NCBI RefSeq assembly: GCF_009601055.1
Contig: NZ_WITI01000003.1
Span: forward strand, 110,099-174,098
Source: Lactococcus sp. dk101
GTDB taxonomy: Bacteria > Bacillota > Bacilli > Lactobacillales > Streptococcaceae
Reading direction: 5' to 3'
Length of the DNA: 64,000 bases
Part shown: positions 43,843 through 53,472 of the stretch, piece by piece
Layout: each line of letters begins with the position of its first letter
Position numbering within the stretch: position 1 is the first letter of the stretch
The notes under the pieces: model-generated
The model's input: the letters and a program-made list of their open reading frames with translations, nothing else
The model's database searches: none
What the model was told of the DNA's origin: nothing
Translations under genes and position numbers: made by a program

Positions 43843-45003
43843 ATGTTGAAACACGTTTTTATCATCGGAAGTCGTGGGCTTCCTGCGAAATATGGCGGTT
43901 TTGAGACATTTGTCGAAGAACTTGTCAAACATCAAATCAATAAAAATATTAAATATCATGTGGCCTGTCAAAGCGAGAATTCAGATTTGGCACAAGCTGG
44001 GCAACATTTTGAGTATCTTGGAGCGGACTGTTTCGCTGTCAAGGTTCCAAATATTGGTCCAGCTCGTGTCATTGCTTATGACATTCTTGCAATCAATCAA
44101 GCACTTGAGCAAATCAAGGTTGAACACATTGAACATCCCGTTTTCTGTATTTTGGGAAATACCATTGGCGGTGTCATTTCACATTATGCCAAGAAAATCC
44201 ACAAAGTAGGTGGCACATTGTTTGTCAATCCTGACGGACTTGAATGGCGTAGAACCAAATGGGCAGCTCCTGTTCGCAAGTATCTCAAATATGCTGAACG
44301 AAAAATGGTTGAGCATGCGGACATGATTGTTTCTGACAATCAAGGCATTTTGGATTATCTCAATCAAGAATACAAAAATGTGACGTCAGAAGTCATTGCC
44401 TATGGAACCGAGCAAGTTCAGTCAGATTTGACAAAATCTCCTACTTTGGTAAAATATAATATTGGTAAATATTTTCTTATCGTAGGTCGTTTTGTGCCTG
44501 AAAATAACTATGAAAGCTTGATTACAGGCTTCATGGCAAGCAATAGCACGCTTGATTTGGTGATTATCACTAATTATGAAGGCAACAGCTATTACGAAAC
44601 TTTGCGCGAAAAAACGCATTTTGATCAAGATCCCCGTATCAAGTTTGTCGGTACGGTTTATGACCAAAATGAATTACGTTTTATTCGAGAAAACGCCTTT
44701 GCATACTTGCATGGGCATGAAGTTGGCGGAACCAATCCTGGCCTCTTAGAAGCCATGTGGTCAACACCTGTCAATGTGGTTTTAAATGTCAATTTTAACC
44801 GCCAATCAGCTGGAGATTCTGTCATCTATTTTGATAAAGAAAAACTTACCCAAGTGATTGAAAGTCTGTCAGCACTGACAGTTGAGGAAAAGGCAACATT
44901 GCACGAAAAAGCGCAAGGCCTTATCCAAGAAAAATACACATGGGAGCACATTTGTACTCAATATGAGAGCTTGTTCCTAAAGGAGTTTCTTCTTGAACGT
45001 TAA
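43843..45003 (+). CDS. rgpA: Rhamnosyltransferase RgpA (DUF1972 family)
   Basis: 386 residues, GT4-like. IIGSRGLPAKYGGFETFVEEL is the DUF1972 hallmark (split: GSRGLPAKYGGFETF); GGTNPGLLEAMWS is the nucleotide-sugar-binding region. In streptococci and lactococci RgpA adds the first rhamnose to the lipid-linked acceptor. ATG at 43843 follows GAGAGGG. It ends overlapping rgpB. A perfect palindrome at 44866-44881 is read as LSALT. Confidence 0.93.
   Translation: MLKHVFIIGSRGLPAKYGGFETFVEELVKHQINKNIKYHVACQSENSDLAQAGQHFEYLGADCFAVKVPNIGPARVIAYDILAINQALEQIKVEHIEHPVFCILGNTIGGVISHYAKKIHKVGGTLFVNPDGLEWRRTKWAAPVRKYLKYAERKMVEHADMIVSDNQGILDYLNQEYKNVTSEVIAYGTEQVQSDLTKSPTLVKYNIGKYFLIVGRFVPENNYESLITGFMASNSTLDLVIITNYEGNSYYETLREKTHFDQDPRIKFVGTVYDQNELRFIRENAFAYLHGHEVGGTNPGLLEAMWSTPVNVVLNVNFNRQSAGDSVIYFDKEKLTQVIESLSALTVEEKATLHEKAQGLIQEKYTWEHICTQYESLFLKEFLLER
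44866..44881. repeat. Dispersed 16-bp palindrome, perfect copy inside rgpA
   Basis: CTGTCAGCACTGACAG. Confidence 0.9.
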
Positions 45004-45922
45004 TATTTTAATGTCATCTTATAATGGCGAGAAATATATCGCTGACCAAATCAAGAGCATTCAAAATCAGACTTATTCTGATTGGAAGTTGATTGTCAGA
45101 GATGATGGATCTAAAGACGCCACTTGTGACATTGTTGAACAATTTGTCAGCACTGACAGTCGCATTAAACTTGTCAAAGCGAACAATGTTGGAGTAATTG
45201 CTTCATTTTTTGAGCTGACAAAAATGGAAACAGCGGATTTTTATTTCTTCGCTGACCAAGATGATATTTGGTTGCCTGACAAATTGGAAGTGGTCTTAGC
45301 TGAAGCGGAACAACATGACAATGAACAGCCAATCTTGTATTATACTGATTTGAAAATTGTTGACCAAGACCTCAAGGTTTTGAACCCATCAATGATCCGT
45401 TTTCAGTCCGATCATGCCAACACAAAACTTGTGCAAGAGCTGACAGAAAACACGGTGACTGGCGGCACAATGGCTGCCAATCATGCCCTAATGGAAAAAT
45501 GGACATCAACAAAAGATGTCATCATGCACGACTGGTGGCTGGCTGTTTTGGCAGCTGGACTTGGTGAGCTTGTTTATATTGACAAGCCAACCGAACTTTA
45601 TCGGCAGCATGAAAACAATGTTTTGGGGGCAAGAACCTTATCCAAACGCATGAAAAATTGGTTTAACCACTGGCTTAAAAAATACTGGTGGCTCATCAAT
45701 TCGAGCCAAAAACAAGCTCAAAAATTACTGGCATTTGATGGACTTTCCAAAGAAAATCAAACGCTCGCTCAAGATTTTGTTACTATTTTAGAACAGCCCT
45801 TGCCAACGCGCGTGAGCCTGTTGAAAAAACATCACTTGAGAAAAAATAAAACACTTCATACTATCATTTTTAGAACATTGATTGTCACTAAACTTGGTTA
45901 TAAAAAGGAAAAACAAGAATGA
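44993..45922 (+). CDS. rgpB: Rhamnosyltransferase RgpB (GT2)
   Basis: 309 residues, GT-A fold. NILMSSYNGEKYIADQIKSIQNQT (split: MSSYNGEKYIADQ), RDDGSKDAT, and FADQDDIWLPDK with the metal-binding DQDD are typical of RgpB. Start is TTG at 44993, 7 nt after AGGAG and overlapping the rgpA end by 11 bases. It extends the rhamnan chain. Palindrome copy at 45144 read as VSTDS. Confidence 0.93.
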   Translation: MNVNILMSSYNGEKYIADQIKSIQNQTYSDWKLIVRDDGSKDATCDIVEQFVSTDSRIKLVKANNVGVIASFFELTKMETADFYFFADQDDIWLPDKLEVVLAEAEQHDNEQPILYYTDLKIVDQDLKVLNPSMIRFQSDHANTKLVQELTENTVTGGTMAANHALMEKWTSTKDVIMHDWWLAVLAAGLGELVYIDKPTELYRQHENNVLGARTLSKRMKNWFNHWLKKYWWLINSSQKQAQKLLAFDGLSKENQTLAQDFVTILEQPLPTRVSLLKKHHLRKNKTLHTIIFRTLIVTKLGYKKEKQE

Positions 45923-46728
45923 ACTTTTTTAATCGTAGAAATCAAATTCTACTCAAAGAACTTATCAAAACGGACTTTAAACTTCGTTATCAAGGTTCAG
46001 TCATTGGCTATTTGTGGTCAATTTTGAAACCTGTGATGCTCTTTGTTATCATGTATCTGGTTTTCGTCCGCTTTTTGCGTTTTGGGAATGCCGTACCTCA
46101 CTTTGCCGTTGCTCTTTTGCTGGCGCTGACCTTGTGGAATTTCTTTGCTGAAACAACAAACATGGGGATGGTTTCGATTGTTTCTCGTGGAGATTTGCTC
46201 AGAAAAATCAGTTTTTCTAAGCCAATCATCATTTTCTCAGTTGTTGCAAATGCATTTATCAACTTGATTATCAGTTTAATTGTCGTGATTATCTTTGCCT
46301 TGATTAGTGGCATCCACATGTCTTGGAATGTGATTTTCGTTGTTCCATTGCTTTTGGAATTGGTTTTATTGGCGACAGGAATTGCCTTTCTTTTGGCAAC
46401 AGCCTTCGTGAAATTCCGCGATTTAGGTCCGATTTGGGAAGTCGGTATGCAAGCTGGTTTATACGGCACGCCAATCATTTACCCAATCATTCAAGTGTCA
46501 AATACGCACCCAACCGTTGCGAAAGTTTTAATGCTTAATCCGATGGCACAAATCGTGCAAGACATGCGTTATATTTTGACCTTTAGTAACAACGCCAATC
46601 CAACCTTATGGCAAATGGTGCATAACCCATACATTATTGTAATTCCTTACATTCTTCCAATTCTCATTTTCGGACTTGGTTTGTGGGTTTTCACTAAACA
46701 TTCTAATAAATTTGCGGAGATTATCTAA
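45919..46728 (+). CDS. rgpC: Polysaccharide ABC transporter permease RgpC
   Basis: 269 residues with six transmembrane helices, ABC-2 O-antigen exporter type (LLKELIKTDFKLRYQGSVIGYLWSILKP split: FKLRYQGSVIGYLWSILKP). With RgpD it exports the lipid-linked rhamnan. ATGA overlap with rgpB. Confidence 0.95.
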   Translation: MNFFNRRNQILLKELIKTDFKLRYQGSVIGYLWSILKPVMLFVIMYLVFVRFLRFGNAVPHFAVALLLALTLWNFFAETTNMGMVSIVSRGDLLRKISFSKPIIIFSVVANAFINLIISLIVVIIFALISGIHMSWNVIFVVPLLLELVLLATGIAFLLATAFVKFRDLGPIWEVGMQAGLYGTPIIYPIIQVSNTHPTVAKVLMLNPMAQIVQDMRYILTFSNNANPTLWQMVHNPYIIVIPYILPILIFGLGLWVFTKHSNKFAEII

Positions 46729-47981
46729 TGAATGACAATATAGCAGTAAAAATAGATCATGTAAGTAAGTTTTTTAGACTGCCTACTGAAGCAACAAGTA
46801 GCTTAAGAACAACCCTTGTCAACCGACTTCGTGGAATTAAAGGCTACAAAGAACAACATGTGCTGAAAGATATTGATTTTGTCGTTGAAAAAGGCGACTT
46901 TTTCGGCATTGTCGGAAGAAATGGATCAGGTAAATCAACCCTACTCAAAATCATTTCACAAATTTACACACCTGAAAAAGGACAAGTGACGGTCAACGGA
47001 AAACTTGTTTCTTTTATTGAACTCGGTGTTGGTTTTAATCCAGAATTAACAGGAAAAGAAAATGTTTATTTGAATGGTGCCATGCTTGGCTTTTCACGTG
47101 AAGAAATTAGTGCCATGTATGATGAAATCGTCGATTTTGCAGAACTTCACGAATTCATGAACCAAAAATTGAAAAATTATTCTTCTGGTATGCAAGTGCG
47201 TCTTGCATTTTCCGTTGCTATCAAAGCGCGCGGCGATGTTTTGGTGCTTGATGAAGTACTAGCAGTTGGTGATGAAGCCTTCCAAAAGAAATGTAATGAT
47301 TACTTCCTTGAACGCCAAAAATCAGGCCAAACTACGATTTTGGTAACGCACGATATGGGCGCTGTCAATAAATATTGTAACAAGGCAGTTTATATCAAAG
47401 ACGGAATCATTGAAGAAAGCGGTAGTCCTGAAAAAGTAGCCATGCGTTATTCGCTTGACAACATGAGCCGTATTGCTGAATTGACAAAAGCCCAAGAAGC
47501 AAAAGCCGCCAAAGAAGAACAAGCTGCCAAAGATGAGACGGTTGAGTCACATCAATATGTGGATAATCTCGAATTGAAATTGCTCTCTGATAATATTGTC
47601 AAAGAGGGTGAAACTGTTAAATTCGAAGTCAGCTATCGTGTGCTTGAAAATATGAGAACACACGTTGTCTTTTCATTGATGGAATTGGATCATAATTTCT
47701 GGCTTTACAATGATAATTCGACTGAAAATATGACAGATGGCAAGGGAACATTCCGCTATGTCTATGAATTTAAACTTGAAAACATTAATAAACAAAAAGT
47801 AAAAATTCAAGTTTCAGTCTTTAGTGAAGACGATTTGGTGGCATACGTGTCAGAAGTAGATTCGCCTCGTCTAATTGTCGGTGTCAGAACTGACGATGAA
47901 AAATTAAGTCGCCGTGAACAACACGCAAGCACTGGTGTCATCAAGCGTAACGGTGACTGGAGGTTAGAAAGTATCTCATGA
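46728..47981 (+). CDS. rgpD: Polysaccharide ABC transporter ATP-binding protein RgpD
   Basis: 417 residues. Walker A GRNGSGKST, signature YSSGMQVR, Walker B VLVLDE and H-loop VTHD. After about residue 245 comes an Ala/Lys/Glu-rich linker and a Wzt-like C-terminal beta domain of about 140 residues, which in related exporters recognises the glycan. Overlaps rgpC by one base and rgpF by four. Confidence 0.95.
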   Translation: MNDNIAVKIDHVSKFFRLPTEATSSLRTTLVNRLRGIKGYKEQHVLKDIDFVVEKGDFFGIVGRNGSGKSTLLKIISQIYTPEKGQVTVNGKLVSFIELGVGFNPELTGKENVYLNGAMLGFSREEISAMYDEIVDFAELHEFMNQKLKNYSSGMQVRLAFSVAIKARGDVLVLDEVLAVGDEAFQKKCNDYFLERQKSGQTTILVTHDMGAVNKYCNKAVYIKDGIIEESGSPEKVAMRYSLDNMSRIAELTKAQEAKAAKEEQAAKDETVESHQYVDNLELKLLSDNIVKEGETVKFEVSYRVLENMRTHVVFSLMELDHNFWLYNDNSTENMTDGKGTFRYVYEFKLENINKQKVKIQVSVFSEDDLVAYVSEVDSPRLIVGVRTDDEKLSRREQHASTGVIKRNGDWRLESIS

Positions 47982-49741
47982 GTCGTATTTCATTTTTTGT
48001 TCATTTTAATAAATTCAATCAACTCTCAGACCATGTCATTTATACATTGACAGAAATGAGAAAAACATTTGAAAAAGTGGTTTTCATCACGAATAGTGCT
48101 GTCAGCGCTGACGATCAAGCAAAGCTAGAGAAGCTTGGGCTGATTGACCTTTTTATCCAGCGTGAAAATAAAGGCTTTGACTTTGCAGCTTGGCATGACG
48201 GAATGAAAGCAGTTGGTTTTGACCAACTTGAAAAATTCGATTCAGTTACATTGATGAATGATACTTGTTTCGGTCCTCTATACGACATGGAGCCAATCTA
48301 TAAGGCTTATGAAGATAAAGGAACCAACATTTGGGGCATCACTAATCACCGCGCTTATCAAGAATCACGAAAACATTACTTTCAAGAACACATTCAATCG
48401 TATTACAAAGTGTTCAGCCAAGAAGTTGTTAAATCTCAAGTTTTTAAAGAATTCTGGGGCAATATCATTAGCTATGAAAAAGTCCAAGAAGTTATTGATA
48501 ACTACGAAATTCAGTCAACGACTGTCTTTTTGGATGCCGGCTTCACTTATGAAACCATTCTTGACACACGAGAATTAGATGCCAGTCATTTGCGACATCC
48601 AGATTTTTCATATTATGCGCCAGACGTGATTTTACAAAACAAAGTACCATTTATCAAGATTAAGGCTTTCCAAAGTCCTGATAATGATGGCATTGGCTAT
48701 TACATGTTGGATTATATTGAACAACATTCAGATTATCCAACGGACTTGATTGTCAATCATTTGAGTAAGGTAGATTATCCAGATTCAAATTTCTTGATTC
48801 CACGCAAAATGTTGACGACAGCTCCAACTGTTGAAATCAATCAAAGCGTTGCAGTTCATTTGCATGTTTACTATCCAGATTTGCTTGAAGAATTTTTAGA
48901 AGCTTTCAAGAGTTTTAATTTTAAGTATGACTTATTCCTGACGACAAATACGGATGAAAAAGAACAGATTATCAAAGAAATTTTGGCAAAACATCAGGTT
49001 GAAGCTGAGTTGGTTCGCACACCAAATCGTGGGCGTGACATTGTGCCTTTCTTGTCATTGAAAGACAAACTTTTAAAGTATGATCTTGTTGGACATTTTC
49101 ACACCAAACGTTCACTCGAAGCAGCCTTTTTTGCAGGTGAATCCTGGCGGACAGAATTGATTGAGATGCTGATTACACCAGCAGATAATATCATGGCTAA
49201 CTTCCAATCCAATTCAAATTTAGGAATTGTCATTGCTGACATTCCAACATTCTTCAGATTTAATAAAATCGTTGACCCTGACAATGAAAATAAACAAATT
49301 GCACCAATCATGAATGATGTTTGGAAACGCATGAAAATGAATAAGAAAGTGAATTTTCATGATTTTAAAACATTCACTATGAGTTATGGGACATTTTTCT
49401 GGGCCAAAACTGAAATTTTAAAACCTTTATTCAATTTAGAAATTATGGATCGTGAAATTCCAGCAGAACCATTGCCACAAAATACGATTTTGCATGCCAT
49501 TGAACGCATGATGATTTATTTGGCATGGGACAAAAATATGGATTTCAGAATTAGTCCAAATCACTCAAACCTGTCGCCATTTATTGACGCAAGGACTTTG
49601 GATCAACGCTTCCATATCACAAATGAAAATGCAGATGATATTCGCTTGAGATATATCATCCGACTGATGTTTAAGAAAAGCATTCGACTTGTGAAATACA
49701 GAATTTATATCATTTTAGGAAAAGATACCGATGAATTATAG
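47978..49741 (+). CDS. rgpF: Rhamnan synthesis protein RgpF
   Basis: 587 residues, RgpF family: an N-terminal GT-like domain (ENKGFDFAAWHDGM, LMNDTCFGPL) and a second one with TPNRGRDIVPFLSL and LVGHFHTKRS. It completes the rhamnose repeat. Streptococcal clusters have rgpE between D and F; here rgpE is absent, so side-chain addition must depend on other genes downstream. Degenerate palindrome at 48099. Confidence 0.93.
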   Translation: MSRISFFVHFNKFNQLSDHVIYTLTEMRKTFEKVVFITNSAVSADDQAKLEKLGLIDLFIQRENKGFDFAAWHDGMKAVGFDQLEKFDSVTLMNDTCFGPLYDMEPIYKAYEDKGTNIWGITNHRAYQESRKHYFQEHIQSYYKVFSQEVVKSQVFKEFWGNIISYEKVQEVIDNYEIQSTTVFLDAGFTYETILDTRELDASHLRHPDFSYYAPDVILQNKVPFIKIKAFQSPDNDGIGYYMLDYIEQHSDYPTDLIVNHLSKVDYPDSNFLIPRKMLTTAPTVEINQSVAVHLHVYYPDLLEEFLEAFKSFNFKYDLFLTTNTDEKEQIIKEILAKHQVEAELVRTPNRGRDIVPFLSLKDKLLKYDLVGHFHTKRSLEAAFFAGESWRTELIEMLITPADNIMANFQSNSNLGIVIADIPTFFRFNKIVDPDNENKQIAPIMNDVWKRMKMNKKVNFHDFKTFTMSYGTFFWAKTEILKPLFNLEIMDREIPAEPLPQNTILHAIERMMIYLAWDKNMDFRISPNHSNLSPFIDARTLDQRFHITNENADDIRLRYIIRLMFKKSIRLVKYRIYIILGKDTDEL

Positions 49742-51185
49742 AAAATTAAACTTGGAAAACCCCGAACGCAAAAATCGCCATAAAGATGTAAATGTAGAAC
49801 GCTTATTTTTGAAATTAGCGCTCGTTTTTGGGCTTCTGACCATGTTTATTCAACCCCTCTTTTCTGCACCAGATGAATATGTTCATTTTTCTAGTGCTTA
49901 TAGTATGTTCCACACCAGTCGGGACAATGCGATTTACCAAGAAGGGAAAGCACTGAATGCTGTTGACCAAAATGTAACAGATACAGCCAGTGGTTACTTG
50001 AAAGAATATCGTGAAGGAACCTTTATACAGACTTATTTTGACCAAAAAGCAAATTTTGCTGAAGGACAAAAGCTGGCGTTTAATGTTACTTTTGGAAATC
50101 TGAAAAGATTACCACAAGCGATTGGGATTTTGATTGCAAGTTTAATTTATCCAAGTTTAGGATTGATGTTTTTACTGGGCCGTTTTGTCAATTTGATGCT
50201 CTATATTTTTGCACTTTACTTCTGCATTAAGAAGGCAAAATTTGGCAAATGGGCAATGGCTGCAGTCGCTTTACTGCCAGTCAGTATCCAGCAAGCCGCT
50301 TCGCTGTCTTATGATGTCATGACTTATATTGCTATCTTTGCAGTATTCTCGCTGCTGACAAATCTATGGACAAGAGAAGACAAATTAAATCTAAGGTGGA
50401 TTGCTTATACCATTCTTGTCTTACTTGTTTTGCTAATTCCGAAAGCTTCTGTTTTGGTGGTTGGGATTTTCTTCCTTACCTTACCGACACGTTTGTTTGG
50501 CGATAATGCTGTGACAAGGATTCTTGACAAGTTTTGGGCTTTTTGTTCAAGGTTCAAATGGCTTGTTGCCCTCGTGATTTTGGGCTTATTCGTCTTTTAT
50601 CTGAAGCATGAATTTGCTTATTATGATGGCTTCGTCAATGGACTGCAAATCCTCTTTAATACTTTCTTCAGACCAGATATTTACACTAACCTTGACAATG
50701 TTTTGGTAACAGGTATGATTGGTAATTTTGGTCAAATGACCTATCGTTTACCAGAATGGTTGATTGTTTTTGACTTTATTTTCTTATTCATCTTGATGAC
50801 CAGAGAAAAAGAAGTAACTTTGGATACGCGTGTCGCGGTTTCAGGTGTGATTGCTTTCATGGCAAATATCTTGATGACTGCGGTTGCTGTTTATATCACA
50901 TGGACAGTTCCTAAGTTACCAGGCTATCTTCCAATGATGGTCAGTCTCGGTAATCAAGGACGCTACTACACACCTTTGCTTATTTTGTTAATTCCAGTTG
51001 GAATTTATTTGAACAAGTACATCAAAGTAGAAATGTCTGACAAATCAACCCATCGCATGTTTAATTTCATGATTATTTTTAACCTCATTTATTTCTTATT
51101 CTTGACAATCATGTATTACTACACAAAGGATTTGGGAAGAAATATTATTTTAGAAACGGTTCAAAATCTTAGACATTTGTTCTAA
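49731..51185 (+). CDS. DUF2142 polytopic membrane protein (GT-C type candidate)
   Basis: 484 residues, about eleven transmembrane helices, with a large loop after the first. FSAPDEYVHFSSAYSMFH (split: APDEYVHFSSAY) holds the Asp-Glu pair typical of GT-C active sites. In rhamnan loci such proteins transfer a sugar from undecaprenyl phosphate outside the membrane. Overlaps rgpF by 11 bases; followed by a DPM1-like transferase and DUF2304 protein, completing a likely three-part decoration module. Confidence 0.8.
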   Translation: MNYRKLNLENPERKNRHKDVNVERLFLKLALVFGLLTMFIQPLFSAPDEYVHFSSAYSMFHTSRDNAIYQEGKALNAVDQNVTDTASGYLKEYREGTFIQTYFDQKANFAEGQKLAFNVTFGNLKRLPQAIGILIASLIYPSLGLMFLLGRFVNLMLYIFALYFCIKKAKFGKWAMAAVALLPVSIQQAASLSYDVMTYIAIFAVFSLLTNLWTREDKLNLRWIAYTILVLLVLLIPKASVLVVGIFFLTLPTRLFGDNAVTRILDKFWAFCSRFKWLVALVILGLFVFYLKHEFAYYDGFVNGLQILFNTFFRPDIYTNLDNVLVTGMIGNFGQMTYRLPEWLIVFDFIFLFILMTREKEVTLDTRVAVSGVIAFMANILMTAVAVYITWTVPKLPGYLPMMVSLGNQGRYYTPLLILLIPVGIYLNKYIKVEMSDKSTHRMFNFMIIFNLIYFLFLTIMYYYTKDLGRNIILETVQNLRHLF

Positions 51186-51210
51186 AAATGAAAAAGTTCG
51201 GAGTACTTAC

Positions 51211-51933
51211 ATGGAGAAAAAAATACTTCTCATTATTCCTGCCTACAATGAAGCAGAAGGAATAGTAGAAAATATAAATAGAATTGAACAGTATCGCGCG
51301 ACCTGTCCTTATCATCTCGATTATGTTGTCATCAATGACGGATCAACAGATAACGAGGAAGAAGTTTTGCGCGCGCATCAGATTAACCATGTTGAACTTA
51401 TTCAAAATTTGGGAATTGGTGGTGCGGTTCAGACGGGCTACAAATATGCCAAACAAAACAATTATGACATTGCTGTCCAATTTGACGGCGATGGTCAACA
51501 TGATATTGAGTCCCTTCCCAATTTAATTACGCCTATCATCAATGACGAAGTTGATTTTACGATTGGTTCTCGATTTTTGGAAGAAAGCAATTCCGAATTC
51601 AAGTCGTCATTTTCAAGACAATTAGGCATTAAAATTCTTTCATTTCTGATTTATAGCTCCTCTAAAATTAGAATTAAAGATGTGACAAGTGGTTATCGTG
51701 CGGGGAACAGAAAGGTCATTGACCAGTTTGTCACGCGTTATCCAAGACAATATCCAGAGCCAGAAAGTTACATGCATCTCTTTTCAAAGAAAATCACAGT
51801 CAAAGAAGTCGGTGCGAGAATGTTTGAGCGGACAACAGGTGTCTCAAGTATCAATTTCGTTAAAGGAATTAATTACATGGTTAGCGTGTCGCTCTCGATT
51901 TTGGCCTCATCACTTGTAGGAAAGGAAAGATAA
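51211..51933 (+). CDS. GT2 polyprenyl-phosphate glycosyltransferase (DPM1/GtrB-like, soluble)
   Basis: 240 residues: LLIIPAYNEAEGI, VVINDGSTDN, QFDGDGQHD with the metal-binding Asp residues, and TIGSRF, the DPM1-type signature. It lacks the two C-terminal helices of GtrB, which the next gene (DUF2304, membrane) probably replaces. It likely makes undecaprenyl-phosphate-sugar for the DUF2142 enzyme. TAATG junction with the next gene. Confidence 0.88.
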   Translation: MEKKILLIIPAYNEAEGIVENINRIEQYRATCPYHLDYVVINDGSTDNEEEVLRAHQINHVELIQNLGIGGAVQTGYKYAKQNNYDIAVQFDGDGQHDIESLPNLITPIINDEVDFTIGSRFLEESNSEFKSSFSRQLGIKILSFLIYSSSKIRIKDVTSGYRAGNRKVIDQFVTRYPRQYPEPESYMHLFSKKITVKEVGARMFERTTGVSSINFVKGINYMVSVSLSILASSLVGKER

Positions 51934-52292
51934 TGCCTGTACAATTAAGAATTCTATCGATTGTTTTAGCACTGGCCTTTTTAGCTTTTACGGTTAGACT
52001 GGTCAGAAAAGACCGAGCAGAAATCAGACACATGCTCAAGTGGCTATTTCTAGCTATTGTCATTCTTTTAGGTGCGATTTTCCCTGAAATTGGCTCGAAA
52101 ATTGCTCGCTTCATGGGAATTCATACCTTAGCGTCATTGACTTTGTTTACTTTGGTTGGGATTTTGATTATTATTTCGATCCTCTTCCAACTTTCGCTTG
52201 TTTCAGCAGAAAAACAAATCACAAATTTGGTGCAAGAAATCTCGCTTCTCAAAAAAAGAGTGAATGAACTAGAAGAAGAAAAATCTGAATAA
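51933..52292 (+). CDS. DUF2304 membrane protein
   Basis: 119 residues: three transmembrane helices, then a C-terminal coiled coil (VQEISLLKKRVNELEEEKSE split: EISLLKKRVNELEEEK). DUF2304 proteins almost always follow DPM1-type transferases and are thought to anchor them to the membrane. Start overlaps the transferase stop. Confidence 0.88.
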   Translation: MPVQLRILSIVLALAFLAFTVRLVRKDRAEIRHMLKWLFLAIVILLGAIFPEIGSKIARFMGIHTLASLTLFTLVGILIIISILFQLSLVSAEKQITNLVQEISLLKKRVNELEEEKSE

Positions 52293-52344
52293 GTGCAAGT
52301 TGTCCGGCCCTCGTAGATGACAAATATCAAAAAAGGAAAATAAT

Positions 52345-53472
52345 ATGTCTAAAACAGTTGCATTCTTTAATGGCTTCTATCTTCCTCATCTTGGAGGAGT
52401 GGAAAGATATACCTACAACATTGCGAAAAAATTGCTTGAAAAAGGCTACCGTGTCATCGTTGTAACGACCCAAGACGATGAAACACTCAAGAATGAAGAA
52501 GTTCTTGAGGGAATAAAAGTTTATCGTCTTCCTATTAAAAATATATGGAAAAGTCGTTATCCATTTTTTAAGAAAAATAAAACTTATCATGATTTGATTG
52601 CCAAAATCGAAGCAGAACAGATTGATTATTTTGTTGCCAATACGAGATTTCATCTGGCAGCGATTTTGGGAACAAAAATGGCTAAAAAACAAGGTAAAGA
52701 AGCACTTGTTTTGGAGCATGGGACAACTTACCTGACACTTAACAATCCTGTCTTAGATTTCTTTTTGAAACGTATTGAGCGTGCTTTGATAGGGCAAGTC
52801 AAGAAAAACAGTTCTATTTTTTACGGTGTTTCGAAAGAAGCAGCTGATTGGATTAAAGTTTTTGGTATCCAATCCAAAGGCGTACTTTACAATGCCGTTG
52901 ACTCAGACGACCTAGCCAAGTATTTAAAAGAAGAAAAGAAAGATAAAATCGTTATTTCTTACTCTGGACGCTTACAAGCAAAATTCAAGGGCGTTGAAAC
53001 ATTGCTGTCAGCTTTTACAAAAATCAGTCAAGAATTTCCCAATCTCGAATTAGTTATTGCAGGAGATGGACCGATTTTTGAAGAAATGAAAGCAAGCTAT
53101 CCGCAAGAGAACATCAGCTTTTTAGGCTATGTTTCTCATGATGAAGTCATGAAATTAAATAACAAATCAGATATTTTTGTCTTGTTATCAAAAATCGAAG
53201 GCTTCTCAACATCAATGATTGAAGCAGCACTCCTAGAAAATGTCGTTATTACGACAAATGTTGGTGGTGCACACGAACTTATTCCGTCAGACGAATATGG
53301 CTTTGTCATTGAAAACAGTGAGGAAGCGTTACTTACAAGTTTACGCCAACTCCTGAACCAACCAGAAAAAATCAAATCCATCCAAGAAAATGTCTCAAAA
53401 AGAGTGCTTGAAAACTTTACTTGGGACAAAACAGCAGAAGCATTTATTGATGCGTTTGGAGAAATGAAATGA
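52345..53472 (+). CDS. GT4 family glycosyltransferase
   Basis: 375 residues, two Rossmann domains (GT-B). FYLPHLGGVERYTYNIAKKL at the start (split: HLGGVERYTYNIA) and the EGFSTSMIEAALLENVVITTNVGG donor site (split: EGFSTSMIEAALLE) are typical. Acts at the cytosolic face on the polysaccharide unit; sugar unknown. AAAAGGAAAA precedes the ATG. Confidence 0.88.
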   Translation: MSKTVAFFNGFYLPHLGGVERYTYNIAKKLLEKGYRVIVVTTQDDETLKNEEVLEGIKVYRLPIKNIWKSRYPFFKKNKTYHDLIAKIEAEQIDYFVANTRFHLAAILGTKMAKKQGKEALVLEHGTTYLTLNNPVLDFFLKRIERALIGQVKKNSSIFYGVSKEAADWIKVFGIQSKGVLYNAVDSDDLAKYLKEEKKDKIVISYSGRLQAKFKGVETLLSAFTKISQEFPNLELVIAGDGPIFEEMKASYPQENISFLGYVSHDEVMKLNNKSDIFVLLSKIEGFSTSMIEAALLENVVITTNVGGAHELIPSDEYGFVIENSEEALLTSLRQLLNQPEKIKSIQENVSKRVLENFTWDKTAEAFIDAFGEMK

